The notes beneath the pieces are model-generated. The model had not been told where the DNA came from, did no database searches, and saw only the letters and a program-made list of their open reading frames with translations. Shown here one piece after another: positions 44,701 to 59,000 of a DNA stretch of 64,000 nucleotides; position 1 is the first letter of the stretch; each line of letters opens with the position of its first letter. The stretch lies in NCBI GenBank assembly GCA_014773175.1, contig VXCM01003291.1:1-64000 (forward strand), in the 5' to 3' direction. The stretch comes from Lucifuga dentata (taxonomy: Eukaryota; Chordata; Actinopteri; Ophidiiformes; Bythitidae). The position numbers and the translations under genes were made by a program.

Positions 44701-45957
44701 TGATCCACTTCATTATTTCTGCTGAAAAATGCATCATCTCCTTGCTCATACCCTGTCCATAATAATATGGATATTTTACAAAACGCATATGTTCCTCTGC
44801 GTTTTGGCCTCTCATCCACATGCAAACGGCGTTTTAGGTCACTAAAACTGAGATTTTTTAAAATGGCTTCTTAAGTGCAGATTTCTAAAAACTCTGCTTT
44901 CTGTGTATTCATGTGGACGTGTAAAACAGAGATTTTGGAAAACGATGATGTCAGAACTAAACTTGCGCATGTGAACTGTTGCTTTGTGCAATGAGCATGC
45001 ACCAGAAACAATAACAACAACGATGGTGGCGACCGTGTACCGGTTTCTTTACATTTGGTTAGCAATAGCAGTCGCAAATTTACAAGGTAACTTGGCATTG
45101 CTGCACCACCAGCAATGCCAAGTTACCAGCAGACAACGGCGTCTGCAGCTGCTGCACCCAATATTACCGGGTCCACGGCGTCCGCTGGTTAAAGTCCGCC
45201 AGAAACGACGGACAGACTTTATCACCACCTGCTGGCCCGGCATGCATTTGTAGCCGTTTGAGTGTTCTCGTGTGGACAGAGATATTTTGTAAAACGATGA
45301 TTGTGTGGATATAACTGTTTTTTTAAAGGGTGGGGGAAAATATCTGTCTAAAAAAATATCTGTATTAGTGTGGATTAAGCTGCAGATAAGGAGGTTTGAA
45401 GCCTCAAACTCACCCTGTCACATCCAAACAGCCACAAATGCAGCCGTTAACTTTATTTCATTCATTCATCTTCAGAAACTTATTTACAGTGGGGATGTAA
45501 ATCTCAGCAGGAATACAGATTTCGGCACAACACCGGCAAGTCTACTCTCTGAGAAGGTCCGCCCTTTGCATGGCGCGCACTGACGTCGCGGGGGCCCCTT
45601 GCGATTGCATCACGTGGCGTGTTGCCCCTCTCACACTCATGACAATGGCGAGTATAAACCAAGCTTTATCCTTTTTTTGTTTTTCTCTTTCAGAAAACAT
45701 GAGCAAAACTATCTTCCTTCTGCTGCATGGACTACATCTATAAAGAGTTTTGGAGCAGGGTTGTACAAATAAAAATAATCAATATACAGAGTTTATAGAA
45801 ATATAATAGAAATATCCATTTCTATGTGCAGAATCCAATATCCAATTGATTTACAACTTATAATACCAAAGAATCAAGTTTTCAGTTCATAATGAAATGT
45901 GACAGAATTCAAATTACTGACAGCTGGAAACCATCCTTGGTCACAGCTGTTTTGTGT

Positions 45958-45995
<38 letters not shown>

Positions 45996-46019
45996 CTTGG
46001 TGGGNCAGCTGTTTTGTGT

Positions 46020-46057
<38 letters not shown>

Positions 46058-46533
46058 CTTGGTGGGGCCCAATTGTGCCTTGTGCAGTCAAGCAAGGTTC
46101 CAACGTATGTTTTGTTCCTCCAGGTAACATTGACAACCAACATACCTGCAGACAGAATGTCAGATGTCATCATACAGCGTTCACACAACAGCAGAAAACT
46201 GAGAAGACCCACTGACGAGTGTCTTTTTCTCTTGAATAAAACACACTTAGATTTCACATCAGACATGCTTTCTTTTCCCAGCGGGAAACAGATGTTGAAT
46301 GGTTTGCGCCCTGCAGGTTTCTGAGGCTCGAGTCATGTGGGCGACACAGTAACGACGTGATTAATCACCAAACGAAATGAAGCATTCGGTCGAGTTTTTC
46401 CACTAACGGCAACGGATCAAAGTGTGCGGCAGCAGAAACGGCTCTGAAGCATGAACAGCTTCCTGGAAGACAGCGCAGAGGTCTGTGACCTTCACTTTGT
46501 CTCTTCAACAACTCCCACAGCTCACTCTAAGCC

Positions 46534-46586
<53 letters not shown>

Positions 46587-49500
46587 ACATGGCGATGTTG
46601 CCTGAAGTTGCCACTGTCTTTGATGAGTTGACAGGTTTGATGGCGGCTGCAGGGCAGAATGGGACGTCTGCAGTTCGAGGAGACTTATGAGACACATGTA
46701 GGTGTGTTTTTCCCAGCATGGAGCTACTGGTGATTTGGCATGTTTGAGTCTAATATATACACAGACCACACACACGTTACTGACAACCATTTCCTAAAAT
46801 AAACTATCGGAGCGGTAAATTTTAGAATTTTTTCCAAACTTCCATTAGTTTCAGTTCATTCTAGTAACATGATAAAAATCAACCTGTAGAGACTTGAAAC
46901 GTGCTAGAAATAAATACACAGCAAACACAATGTCAGTTAAAGGACCATACCATCCATTTTACATGTTTGAGCCTAATATATTCAATTTTCATACATGTTA
47001 CGTTACTGACAATCATTTCCCAAAGGATAAAACCGTATTTCAGCTTTCCTGATATTTTGCAAAATCTCTTAATTTTTCAAAATCAAATATTCAAGCGATA
47101 CACCCACCTTAAAAATCCATGTTTCTCCTGCTAATAGTTACATGCCTTATTAAGTCAGTGTCCTTTAAATTTTTCAATAAACACAGGTTTTCTTTTGGGA
47201 CTATATTCCCCGGTGGAGACATACATNCCTTTAAATTTTTCAATAAACACAGGTTTTCTTTTGGGACTATATTCCCCGGTGGAGACATACATTCACTCCG
47301 TGCTTTTCATTGAGCTTAAACACTAAAATTACGAAACATTAAAAAAAACAAAACAAAAAAAAAACTATGATGATGGATTACCTATCCCAAGAACATTCCA
47401 AGTACCAACAAGCTGATTTTAATAGGCGTATCAGAATGAACTGAAACCAGTGACGGTCTGGAAATTTTTTTAATTCACCATTCCAGTAGTATGCTTTGGG
47501 AAATGATTGTCAGTAATGTTACGTGTATGAAAATTGAATATATTAGACTCAGACATGCAAAATGGGTGGTATGGTCCTTTAAAGAGTTTCTGACTCCACT
47601 TTGGTTCCTCTGTGTTTTCAATGTGGGTCAACTGCTTCTGCTTTGGTTAAGAGGGCTTTCTTGTGGGTGTAGGACTTTGATTTAATTTGCTAATGTTAAT
47701 GAGAAAATCTATACAGTCAAGCAGAAAAACGACAGAGCGTGCTGGATAACTGAAAGTGAAACTTCACTTTCTTTGGTAATAAAGTGATTTAGTGGTGATG
47801 TGCTGTGGTGATTGCAGAGCCTCTTTGAACTGTGAAAATCAGAGATTAACCTGTCACAACCTAATTAGCCCAAAGCCACTATAACGCACATTCGGTAAAC
47901 CCGACTCCTTTATTAACGGGGTGTGATGAGCATGTCTGCTGCTTTGTCTTTTGCTTCTGCCTGGAATATTATTTGTATTTATGCTTCAATAATCAGAGAT
48001 ACGCTCTAATTAGGAGCTCTTCACTGTGTGTTTGTCAGCAGACCTCCAACGGCAAATGAAATCTGATGAGTGAAGAGGGTTTGAGCCAAGAAACAACCAA
48101 TTAGATTTGAGTGGATTTGGGATTTCTACCATTTAGACGATTATGGTTTTTAGAGCCATATAAAGTAAAGAGGCTCTGAGGTGTAGCCGGGACGTCGTTA
48201 GTGCACGGATGAGGTTTTGATGGGTGGTTGAGATAGTGTTTTTTGGTGGCGTGCAGCCTCGGGCCTCACCGTCCTCGGTCTCCTGCCACACTATGCCCTC
48301 CAGGTTGACGCTGGTGCCCGGCTCGCAGGGTCCCAGGCACTCCGGCTCCGTCGCCAGCGCCGCGTCCGCCGTGTTCACCGCCACGGAGCGCGTGCGGACC
48401 ATGATCTGCTCACAGGGCGAGGAGATGTTGCTGTTGGCAACGGGAGCGAGAAGGTGCAGGGGAGGAGGCACAGGGGTGGAGGTTGGAGACTCCATCTGAA
48501 GCGGGAAAGGCGAGAGAGGACGGGGGTTAGAAACACACACAGACACACACACAGACACGGTCGTAAAACATCAGACTGAATTCTGACACTTTGTAAGAGA
48601 GACACAGACCACAAAAATTATGAAAAAAAAATTACAATTTGAAATGACAATTTGAACATAACTTCAATTTTTTTTTTCTAAGTCGATATTGTGTACAAGC
48701 AATAACACACTGAAAAATGTGTGTATATCATAGATTGATGATAAGTAATAGTGGATGAAGAGTGTCTCTCTCTCTCATGTGTGTCAACAATACACCTCCT
48801 CAGTATAAAATTTGTTCCATGTCAGAAACAAGTGGAGAAAGGAGGGAAAAGGAAAATGAAGGAGGAAAAAAGGAGGAAGGGAGGAGGGGGAGACAGGATG
48901 CAGAAAGGAAGAAGGGGAGGAGCAAAAGGACAAAGAGGGAGGAGGAGAAGAAGAAGAGAGGATGAGGATGGGGAAAGAGAGGAGGAGTCAGAAAGCATTC
49001 AGGAGCGACCCTAACACACCGTGTAATCATTAAGTGAGGAGCAGCTGGTGTGGGGAAGCAGTGGGGTGTCAGCCGTCACCATGGCAACATTACCAAACAG
49101 CCTCCTCGCCAGGAGACACCGGGAGGCTCAGATGATCAACTGCTCAACAGCTGATCTGGGAGCAGCCAGTCAACCATCCCGCTGACCTTCCTCCTCACCC
49201 TCTAAAGCCAACCAGAGGTCAAAGGTCGCAAATGACTCACCAGATCGCTGACCGCGTGGTGACGATGGCTCTGGTCTGCCAAAGTCAGCAAACCAAGGCT
49301 GCTGTGTCAAGAAATTGCTGAATCTGTCAATAGCCAACAACGCCTGAGCTAACAGACGCCCTGAAGCAGCACACAAGCTGAACTACACAACACCAGACCA
49401 TCAAAAACTGCTGACACTCGCTGCCTCAACATTCCGGCATCTGACCTGTCTGTCTGCCTGTCTGTCTGTCGTTTGGCTCTGTAGGCTGCTAAAGCCTTAC

Positions 49501-52500
49501 CTGAACAGAAGTCAACACCCAAACACACTTCCTCCTGCATGAACTCTAAATGACTGCTGTCACAGTATGGAGAGAGGGGGGGAGAGAGAGNCACTTCCTC
49601 CTGCATGAACTCTAAATGACTGCTGTCACAGTATGGAGAGAGGGGGGGAGAGAGAGACAAAGGGAATGAGAGAGCGAGAGAGACTCCCTGGAGAGGTGGT
49701 AACCTGGCCAACACCTGAGCAGAAGCAGCCAACCAACAGCAGCTAGAGCAGCTCAGGGTTTCACCTGAGGCCTGAGCGTCCGGGGAGTTGAAGGGAGCCT
49801 TTGTTCAGAGTGGAAGCTGAAGCAATTAGCTGCAAAAAATACCCGTCGATCATGCATCACCCTGCCAATCAGCATTCGGGCTGATGAAAAGAGTCAGCAG
49901 CAACTAGTGCGACTGTTTGGAGACTGAGAAAAGTGACATATTTCTGTGACTGTTTCCATTTGTGACTTTGTGCAGAATTTCGCTGTAACTTCCAACCGTG
50001 CGCCAACCAAACACCTCAAAGATAAGAATCTTGTAATCTTAGCTAGCGTAGCTTACTATATTAACTGTAACATTTATCAACGTATTTAAAGGACCATACC
50101 AACCATTTTTTCATGTTTGGGCCTAATATATTCAATTTTCATATACATTATGTTACTGACAATCATTTCCCAAAGCATGCTACTGGAAAGGTGAACTAAA
50201 AATATTTTTCCTACCTTCCAGACCTCCACTGTTTTCAGTTCATTCTGGTACGCTATTAAAATCAACTTGTTGATACTTGAAATGTTCTTGGGATAGGTAA
50301 TCCATCATCACCAACAAGACGTGTATTCAGGTTTTTTTTTTTTAGAAGTTTTGCAATTTTAGCATTTAAGTGCAATAAAAAGTGTGGAGTAAATGTATGC
50401 CTCCACTGGGGAATATAGTCCCAAAAGAAGACCTGTGTTTATGGAAAAATTTAAACAGCCGTGACTTCATAATTTTAGGTAACTATTAGCAGGAGAAATA
50501 TAAATTTTTAAGGTGGGTGTATCGCTTGAATATTTGATTTTGAAAGATTAAGAGGTTTTGCAAAATATCAGGAAAGCTGAAATATGGTTTTATCCTTTGG
50601 GAAATGACTGTCAGTAACGTAACATGCATAAAAATTGAATATATTAGGCCTAAACATGCAAAATGGCCAGTATGGTCCTTTAAAGAGATCTCTAACTGAG
50701 CTGGATGTTGCGTTGTCGAACATGATGCTGTAAATCTGAAGCTTCTGTAACAGTTTGTGCAATTGCTGTTTAGCAGACAACCTGGGAATACCTGATGTTG
50801 GTGCATAACAGTTATGGTTAAAAAAAAAACAACCCAAAAATGACCAAATCTAATCAACAGGACAAAGAGCTTCTTGTAAATCTGTAGACAAAAACTGAAG
50901 GGAAGCTTCTGAGCTATTTTTCTGTTGGTGGTTAACGTGTGCTTTACCTTGTATTTAAAGGCTGTCAAACATTTCAGGAAACCTCTCTGTAGATGTTCTG
51001 ACAGGAGACCCGGGAAAAATTCTTTCATTTCCTGAAATTCCAGAAGACTGCCAGAAGCTGGCTGTGTGTGGCTTACTGGTTTACCAACTGGTTAAGTAGG
51101 TGTCGCCGTGGTAACAACAGACAGAAGCCCTCTAACCACTCCTCCTCCTCAAGAATAAAAAATGCCAACATGGCTGCCTGGAATGCCAGGAAACCCCCTG
51201 AAGACTAGAAAACCCACCACCCGTTCGACTCACCCACACACGCTCCCTGCTTCATCTTACAGAGGGGTGGGGGTGTCTTTGAAGCTCTGCTATTGGCTGA
51301 TGAGTTTAAACTGAAGACACACACACACACACACATATGCACAACTTCCATACACTCCCATCTGGGCTGGGAAATACCAGCCTCCTCCTCTTCTCCATTC
51401 AGTCAGAGTGGTATTCATTACAATAACAAGCCACATTCCTTTCAAGGTCATCTGAGAGAGAGGGAGGGAGGGGAGAGAGAGAGAGAGAGAGAGAGAAGAA
51501 TGAAGTGAGAAAAACAAAGAGGGAGAAAGAAAAAGAAAGAACAAAAAAGACAGAGAGAGAGAGAGAGAGACCTTTAAATTGCTGGCATTACCTATCTGTC
51601 AAAGTGCTGCTTCTGGCTGTTCAAACACTCGTTTCCTTTCATATTTAATGCAGGAAATTGCGGTATGTACAATACACACGGTGAGAGATTGTTTACAGAC
51701 ATGGGAGATTATAAGGAACACAATTAAAATAAAAAAATAGAGTAAAATATAACACACATTTGTGAAATACACAATAAATGTTTTCATTTGTATTTCATTT
51801 CCAAACACGCATTTACTGTGTCATAATTAAGTGAAAAACATATAGTATAGTGCAAACTTTTTTTTTTATTTGAATGATTGAATTAATTATTTTCATCGTG
51901 ACATGAATTTTTCATGCCACATTAAAATCAAACCATAGTACGGTGAAAATAAAACGGGGTTTTTCATTTCACTGTTGTCCAGCAGGGGGCAGCACAGACA
52001 TGTCAATACTAAATGCAAAGCCCTCTCATTTCTTTTTCTGAAGCCACTGCGTTATCAGTGCCACAAGGAAAAAGAAAGCACAGTCCAATCACAGCATAGG
52101 GGCGGAGCTTAAGCATATTAGCAGGTGATAGTTAGCAACCATGTTGGGTCAGGAGAGAAGAAAGGATGGGATTATGGCTCTGTTGCAACAAGTAGAAGAA
52201 CACACAGTTAGCGACATTTTGACACCGTAGAGTTTCACAGTTTCTGGTTCTGTAATCCACTTTCCCAAGTACCTGATTATGGAGGTAATAGGAAGACTGG
52301 CCCGGTCGATCAGACTGGTAATGTCCTTTCATATCCTTGCTGCATCTTCAAACTGTTAGCGTGAGGCTAACTTGTATCTACTGTTTGCAAAGCTCGTTTT
52401 GTTTGTTGAGGAAATTCATCTGTGATAAGTTCTATGTCCTCTATTCTCTCTACAACCACTCCACTCGGAATAATATAAAATCATTGCTAATGCTCACTCA

Positions 52501-55500
52501 GAGCAAACCACGCTTTAAGCTCCACCCACACACTGTGATTGGACAGTGTTTTCTTTTTCATTCTGGCACTAACAGTGCAGCAGAAAAAGAAAAGAGAGGG
52601 CTTTGCATTTAGTATTGGCACGTCTATGCTGCCCCCTGCTGGACAACAGTGATGTTGTCCAGCAGGGGGCAACTGATGTTTTATTTTCACTCTACTGTGA
52701 TTTGATTGTAATGTGGCATGAAAAATTCATGTCACAATGAAAAACAATTAATTCAATCANCTGTGATTTGATTGTAATGTGGCATGAAAAATTCATGTCA
52801 CAATGAAAAACAATTAATTCAATCATACAAAAAAACCCCAAAAAAAACCAAACAAAAAAAAAAGTTTGCAAGATAACGTATGTTTTTCCACTTAATTATG
52901 ACACAGTAAATGCATGTATGGAAATGAAATACACATGAAAACATATTGTGTTTCACAAATGTGTATTATATTTCACTTTATTTTTTATTTTAATTGTGTC
53001 CCTTATAATCTTCCATANTTCACAAATGTGTATTATATTTCACTTTATTTTTTATTTTAATTGTGTCCCTTATAATCTTCCATATACAGCAACATGGTGA
53101 GGGGGAGTCAACTACACAATGGCTTCTCTCGCGGTGCCATTTAGCTGTCTGCTTATCTTGTCTTTGGCACTGTTGGAGAACACCTCTTTAATTTCTAAAT
53201 CAGACCAATTTCCAGCCATTTTAGCATTCGTTAAAGATGATCTAGGTGCTGAACTTAAAGCGCCAGGCTCTCATCTCACGTGAAAACATCTAACATCAGA
53301 GTGCCATTATCTTGTGGCTTTGCTGCCAACGTGGCAGCATTTATTCACAGCTGTTAGTGAAATATTATGGGGTCCTACCTAGTAAAAGTGTCGGTGGCAC
53401 TTTAACAGAAAAGTGACTTGGGTTCTTTTCATCAGGGGCTGAAGTGAGGCTGAAGTCTTAAATCACAGCCAGTTAACAGGACGTGATTCATGTCTGACAG
53501 GAACTCCAGATTCAATATTAGAAACACTGATTAACAGCTCAAAAACACATTCTCTCTCTCTCTCTGCTGCAGACAGAAAGATGGCAAATTGCCTGCTGAC
53601 CTCAACTCACACTGTAAACAATGGCTTAAAGGATCATTCCAGTGATTTTTGCATGTTTGAGCCTCACACATTCAGCATACATGTTACTTTACTGCCAACC
53701 ATTTTCCAAAACACAACACTGCAGCATTACATTTTGGAATAGTTTTTCCTACCTTCCAGACTGTCATTGTTTACAGTTCATTCCAGTACACTATAAAACT
53801 TAAATTGTAGATTTCACATGTAGACTTAACATAGATAAGACATCACAGCAAACCACACAGTTATTATTTTTTGTCGAAGTTACTTAGTTTAATGATCCAA
53901 CACGGAGCTACACAGAAGAAAATGTTTTTCTCCACCATAAAATATAGGTGTCAGGAGAAAACTGCTTTTATCGTTAAATTAAAATGACATTCTATTCTAC
54001 AATCGTGCGTAGCTGTTAGAAAGCGAAACACTGAAGTTTAAGGTGGGTGTATCACCTAATTTTGAAAGATTAAGAGATCTGGCAAAGTAACACATTAAAT
54101 AAAATACAGATTTAAGTTTTGGAAAGTGGTTAGCTGTAGCGTAACATATGCACTGATAGCACTTACTGGGCTCAAACATGCAAAACCACCGGTATGGTTC
54201 TTTAATGTGGTGCTTTATACATCAGAAAAGTGGGGTGTTGTATTGAGCTGTGGAGGTAAAAGTTTCCCCTTCACACAGCATCAGTCGACTTGTTGCAGCA
54301 TCTATTAATAAGTAAATGGACATGAAACTCTCTGACATGAGAAATGAGAAATTTCCGCTTCAGTGGAAAAGAAGTCAGAGGTGTGAGACTGCACAGGAAC
54401 CTGCAGCCCGGTCACTCTGGTGCAAATCAATAAGTGTGTTTGACGTGGTTTCACTGAGGACGTTTTTATGCGCACCAAAATGTATCAACAGTGGCCATGT
54501 GAGAATGCTCACGGCAGGAGTGAGAAAATCAAAACAGGAACAAGTTTCAGTATGCCAGTAACACATAGGGCTGGACGATAAAATAAAATCTCACTTTTTT
54601 TCACAATTATGGACAGCATGTCTGACCTGCTGAAAGCTTCGTGGGCGTGGTATCGGCGAACATGATGGACGAGAGATTGGTAGGTTTAACAAGCAAAAAA
54701 CGGACTTGTTTGATAGAGCGACCCGCTGCTGCATTTCCCCCATTAAAAATAGATTTTTTTTTTTTTTTAAANTTTTTTTTTTTTTTTAAATCTCAATTTT
54801 GCAATTCAGCCATTTTACACAATGTGCCAAAACATAAAACTGAATTAATCAATTAAATTGATTTATTGCCCAGTAGTAACATGGAATAAATTTGAAAACA
54901 CAAATCGCTTCACATATGGAGCCCTCCTGCTAATATTGGCAATCTTGGTAAAGAAAAGCAAAATGGATTGTGAAAAAAAAAAAGGTCTTTATTGTTTATC
55001 CTCTTGATCTTTCATTGAAAACATTAATCTGAGTTTCTGGAGACTTTCTGACTCCAAAACCCAACTAATGTCTGCAATTCTCCAGCCGTGATCCTTGGAG
55101 ATTCTTTGGCTGCTCGAACCATCATCCTCGCTGTGCGTGGGGTCAGTATATTTTGAATGAAAGATCAAAAGGATAAACAATAAAGACTTTTTTTTTCCCC
55201 ACAGCCCAACCTAACTCTCTCTGGGTCTAAATCAATTAACAGAAAGATAGATTGTCTTATAGTTGGTTCAGATCATGTTCCCACCATAAAAACTTTCCAG
55301 AGTTTATTTGTCTGAGACCACATGCTCAAAGGGTGTTGGCGTTTTGATCATAACTGGAATTGGACTGCAGCGAAGGAGAAAACATCCTGAGTCCAATTCA
55401 GCAGAACTGAACCTCCTTCATTGTTCAGATGAATTCGAAACTTGTACTAACCAACCATATGATGTTGTTACGTTCTCCAGGAGATTCCAACGTTCCCATG

Positions 55501-55875
55501 TTGAGGGATTCTGGAGAATTGTCCCTTTGAGAGTGCACGTGCTTACTGCTTATGTGCAGTCCTGTTTATAGGCTAAAATTTCTTCTGGACTGAGAATATG
55601 ATCTGCATCACCTCCAAAATTTAATCATTTCTTCCTCTCTTACTGTATCTATCTCCCCAAATTTCATCCAAATTCATCCAAAAAAACAGACTTAGTCTGT
55701 TTATTTGGACGAATTTGTTTGGACAAATGATACACAAATAGTGGTGGTCACATGATCTGCTTGGCGGAAGTACTTAGCAAACTCATGGAAACTGTTACTG
55801 GGAAAGATGCGAATACTTTAAACTCGGACTTTAATGTGGGAATTCTCTGTAATCACATAAAAGGACTGCATGACC

Positions 55876-55914
<39 letters not shown>

Positions 55915-56022
55915 TGAACATACCCAGACCACACATAGCAATCTACTTCCAACACATTCTGCTCCTACTAGGAATCCTGGAAATGTGTCCGAGTAGTGCA
56001 AAGTCAGAAATTTAGCACATAT

Positions 56023-56083
<61 letters not shown>

Positions 56084-59000
56084 TTAAGGGCCAGGGTAAG
56101 GAGGCCTTCAGAGGTTAAGATGGGTTCAGCACAGGAGCATGACTCTTCATGCCAAGGTCCTCTGCAAGGACACCCGGAACATGCAAAATCCCCCCAAGGA
56201 CCAATTAATAACTCATCAAAGCCTTCAGAAACCTCTCCAAGGACCCCAGAACACCAAAGGTTTCTCCAGAATCCCCTCCTGGACCCCTGGAACCCTCTTA
56301 AAGATTATATGGGAACTATGACTGTTCGGCCATGCTCCTCCTCCTCCTCCTCTACTTGGGAGGCCCTCGCTGCTCTCACATGCAGAGGAATGTTAGAAAT
56401 GAACAACAGGTTAGCAGTTATTTCTCCATGGGATGCCAAGAAACACTGAGGACCCTGGAATAACATCTGTGAGGGAGGGAGAGCGAGCGACCTAGAGAGT
56501 GAATGGAGTTATCTCTCTCTCTCTCTCTCTCCCTCTCTCTCTCTCCCCCTCCCTCCCTGATGGAACTTAAGGCTCCAGTTCTTAGAATTTAGAATAATTC
56601 TGCAGTCTGAGAGAGAAAGAAAAGGATAGAGGGAGAGAATCTCAAGATAAATTTCAATTTCAGGGCCTTTTTAATGCAAGCAGGAATCAAACATAAGACT
56701 TATTTCCAAATGAAACGAACAAAGCAGACCATTAGATTTTTGTGGTTAGTTGTAAATTGTGTTGTCATGTCAACGCTTCATACTTCCTTGATCAGTTTGG
56801 ACGAGTAGTCATAGAAGCCCCTCTTTGGTAAAGTTTAACATGAATCCACATTCTGAGGACACTCCCATTTATTCGCGATTTGCCAGAAAGCCTTTCAAGA
56901 TAATCCGACGGAAGTTGTAGCCCCTTCTGTCGATTTTATGTCCAAGTAGAGAAAAAAAGCTTGAACGGGATCCATTTTTTCATACCTCAATACCTTCCAG
57001 ATCAGGTTTACAGTACTTGGCACATATTTGGAAGCAGGCTCTAGCCAAACAAAGTGAAACTTTTACAGAAAGGATTACTTTGGGCTATTATCGGCATTAT
57101 AAAAAATGTGTTCAGCTACAATTACACGGGTGAAATAAATCAAATGCTAGGAAAACTAGCACAAACAGCTCCAGCTAACATGACTAAAATCACAGCATTT
57201 CTAAAAAAAAAAATAAACAAATTAATTAATTAATTAATTAAAGGGAGGATTTGCTGCTTTTCTCTGTTAAATACAATGTCATTTGAATCCTGTAGTCTGT
57301 TTAGTCCAAATCAGGGTCTAAATTGTTGCAGCGGTGCATTTATCTTTTGGTTTGGTCTCACAAAGAAAAAAATTAAAAATAAAATCCAATCATACTAAAA
57401 TATAAAGTCTTGTGAGAACAGTTGCTCTGCTCAGAAATGACTGAAGGCTGGAGAAAGAAAACTAAAACTGGAAACCTTTATTAAACTAAATAACATAGAA
57501 CAAAGACAGAATTGGGAATCTTGCCTGGTCAAAACCATCATTTGGGCCATTAACCAAGAAAACTAAGACGGAACTAAAAACTAAAACTAAGACTAAACTA
57601 AGATGTTTTGAATTTGACTTCAAAACAACTTGCAGAAAAGCGCTTGTTTCTGTTGCTTCACTTTATGTAAAGAAGACGTGCTGCCTTCAGATGGCTGAAC
57701 ATGAGAACAGAGAGAGAGATACTGAGCATCTACAACCACATGCTAACATTCAAATGTTCATCTGAGGATGTTAGACAGGTTAGTTTTTATACGATCGTTT
57801 CACTACATCAGTCTCAATTGCAATGTCTAGTCAACGGTTTAGTTTTGCTGCAGTAAAGGTAACTGTTAAAAAAAAAGTAACTGCTCCACAGTTCGATGGG
57901 AATCAGACTGATTGACTGTTTTGGTACCGACCTGAGTTCGACTGCTGTGTTCAAATGTACCCAAACAAACAAAACTTAAGGGGGAAATGTTCCAGGGTCT
58001 GAAACAAACTTAAGTTGAAGTAATTGTGAAGATATCCTAAATGTTGTAAACATAAAATTTACCTTTATCTATTGGTGTTTTATTCAAAGCAGCATATGCA
58101 TAAGACAGTAACTTAATGAATGTCTATGGACTGTGGGATGCAGAAAAGGCTCGAGCTGGATTTGAACCCAGGACCTTCACACTGTGAAGTTCTCATGGTT
58201 GACTTTTGTTTTTTGAGTTAAACGAAATATAGCAGCTAAATGAATCTTTAAAAACTAATTATTATTCACATCAACACAACAGATTTAACTACTCGCATCC
58301 ACTTAAAAGATCCATGATAGCAGCTTTCAAAGTCAAAGTGTGACCTGCTGTGTAAATGAATCCAGAATATCGTCCTCGTTGTTTGACTCTGAGTGGCTGA
58401 AACCACGACTTCACGTTGACTTTTCACATTTTCATCACTTTCTGCACTTCAGCTCCACTGGAGCTGTTGTAAATATGTGGATATGATGATATTTTTTTGC
58501 CTCTATGTTTTGATATCCGCAGGAAGAAATCCTCTGTCTCTTACGCTGACCTGTGAAACAGAGGATGCCTCATTCGTTTCCTGCTTCCTCTTCCTTCAGG
58601 TTTATTGGTTTTCTGCCCATGTTACAGTCTGGCTGTGACTGCTGCATTAAAGCAGACCTGCAATGCCTCCGCATTGAATGATTTGGTGTCATTACAGAAA
58701 TCTTAGGAAAGTGATGGAAGAAAACCGGCAGACAGCAGCTTGGCCTGTCCCACATTAAGTTGCATTTTATAATAATTTATTGACTGAAGCCACATGGGAG
58801 TAGCAGGTTTCCTCACTGGTCAAACATACAGGGCAGGAAATTATCAATCATCATTTAATCATCAATCGGCTGTTTGACCCTGAATCAAGAATCAGTTTAA
58901 GCTTCAATCAATGGCAGATTCACCAAAACACTTTCTATGATCAACAGATCCACTATTTTCTGATGTCACAAACCAGGTTAGATAGGATTACACTAGATTA

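Larger units (their letters stand above)
46146..48269 (-). other. znf609: znf609 intron 2
   Basis: Contains a (GT)n tract (46537-46585), an old TTAA-MITE left half (46726-46936), a young TTAA MITE inserted in it (46937-47582), and 650 bp of unremarkable intron. Confidence 0.7.
51700..53075. mobile_element. Large foldback element with CTCF-like motifs
   Basis: The left arm (about 51700-52110) and right arm (about 52510-53075) are inverted copies: GAGATTATAAGGAACACAAT matches the complement of ATTGTGTCCCTTATAATCTT, GACATGAATTTTTCATGCCA reappears inverted, and AATGCAAAGCCCTCTC pairs with GAGAGGGCTTTGCATT. Further in, CAGTCCAATCACAG pairs with CTGTGATTGGACAG. A DNA transposon or foldback is likely. 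Two single-N artefacts (52760, 53018) each duplicate 65-66 bp in the right arm. No reading frame. Confidence 0.8.

Noticed and set aside
50486..51028. 180-codon minus-strand frame
   Set aside because: Its C-terminal half is the same TTAA MITE translation seen at other copies; the rest has no domain.
56021..56449. 142-codon plus frame
   Set aside because: Starts in a CA microsatellite and continues through Pro/Ser-rich low-complexity sequence with no recognised domain or splice support.
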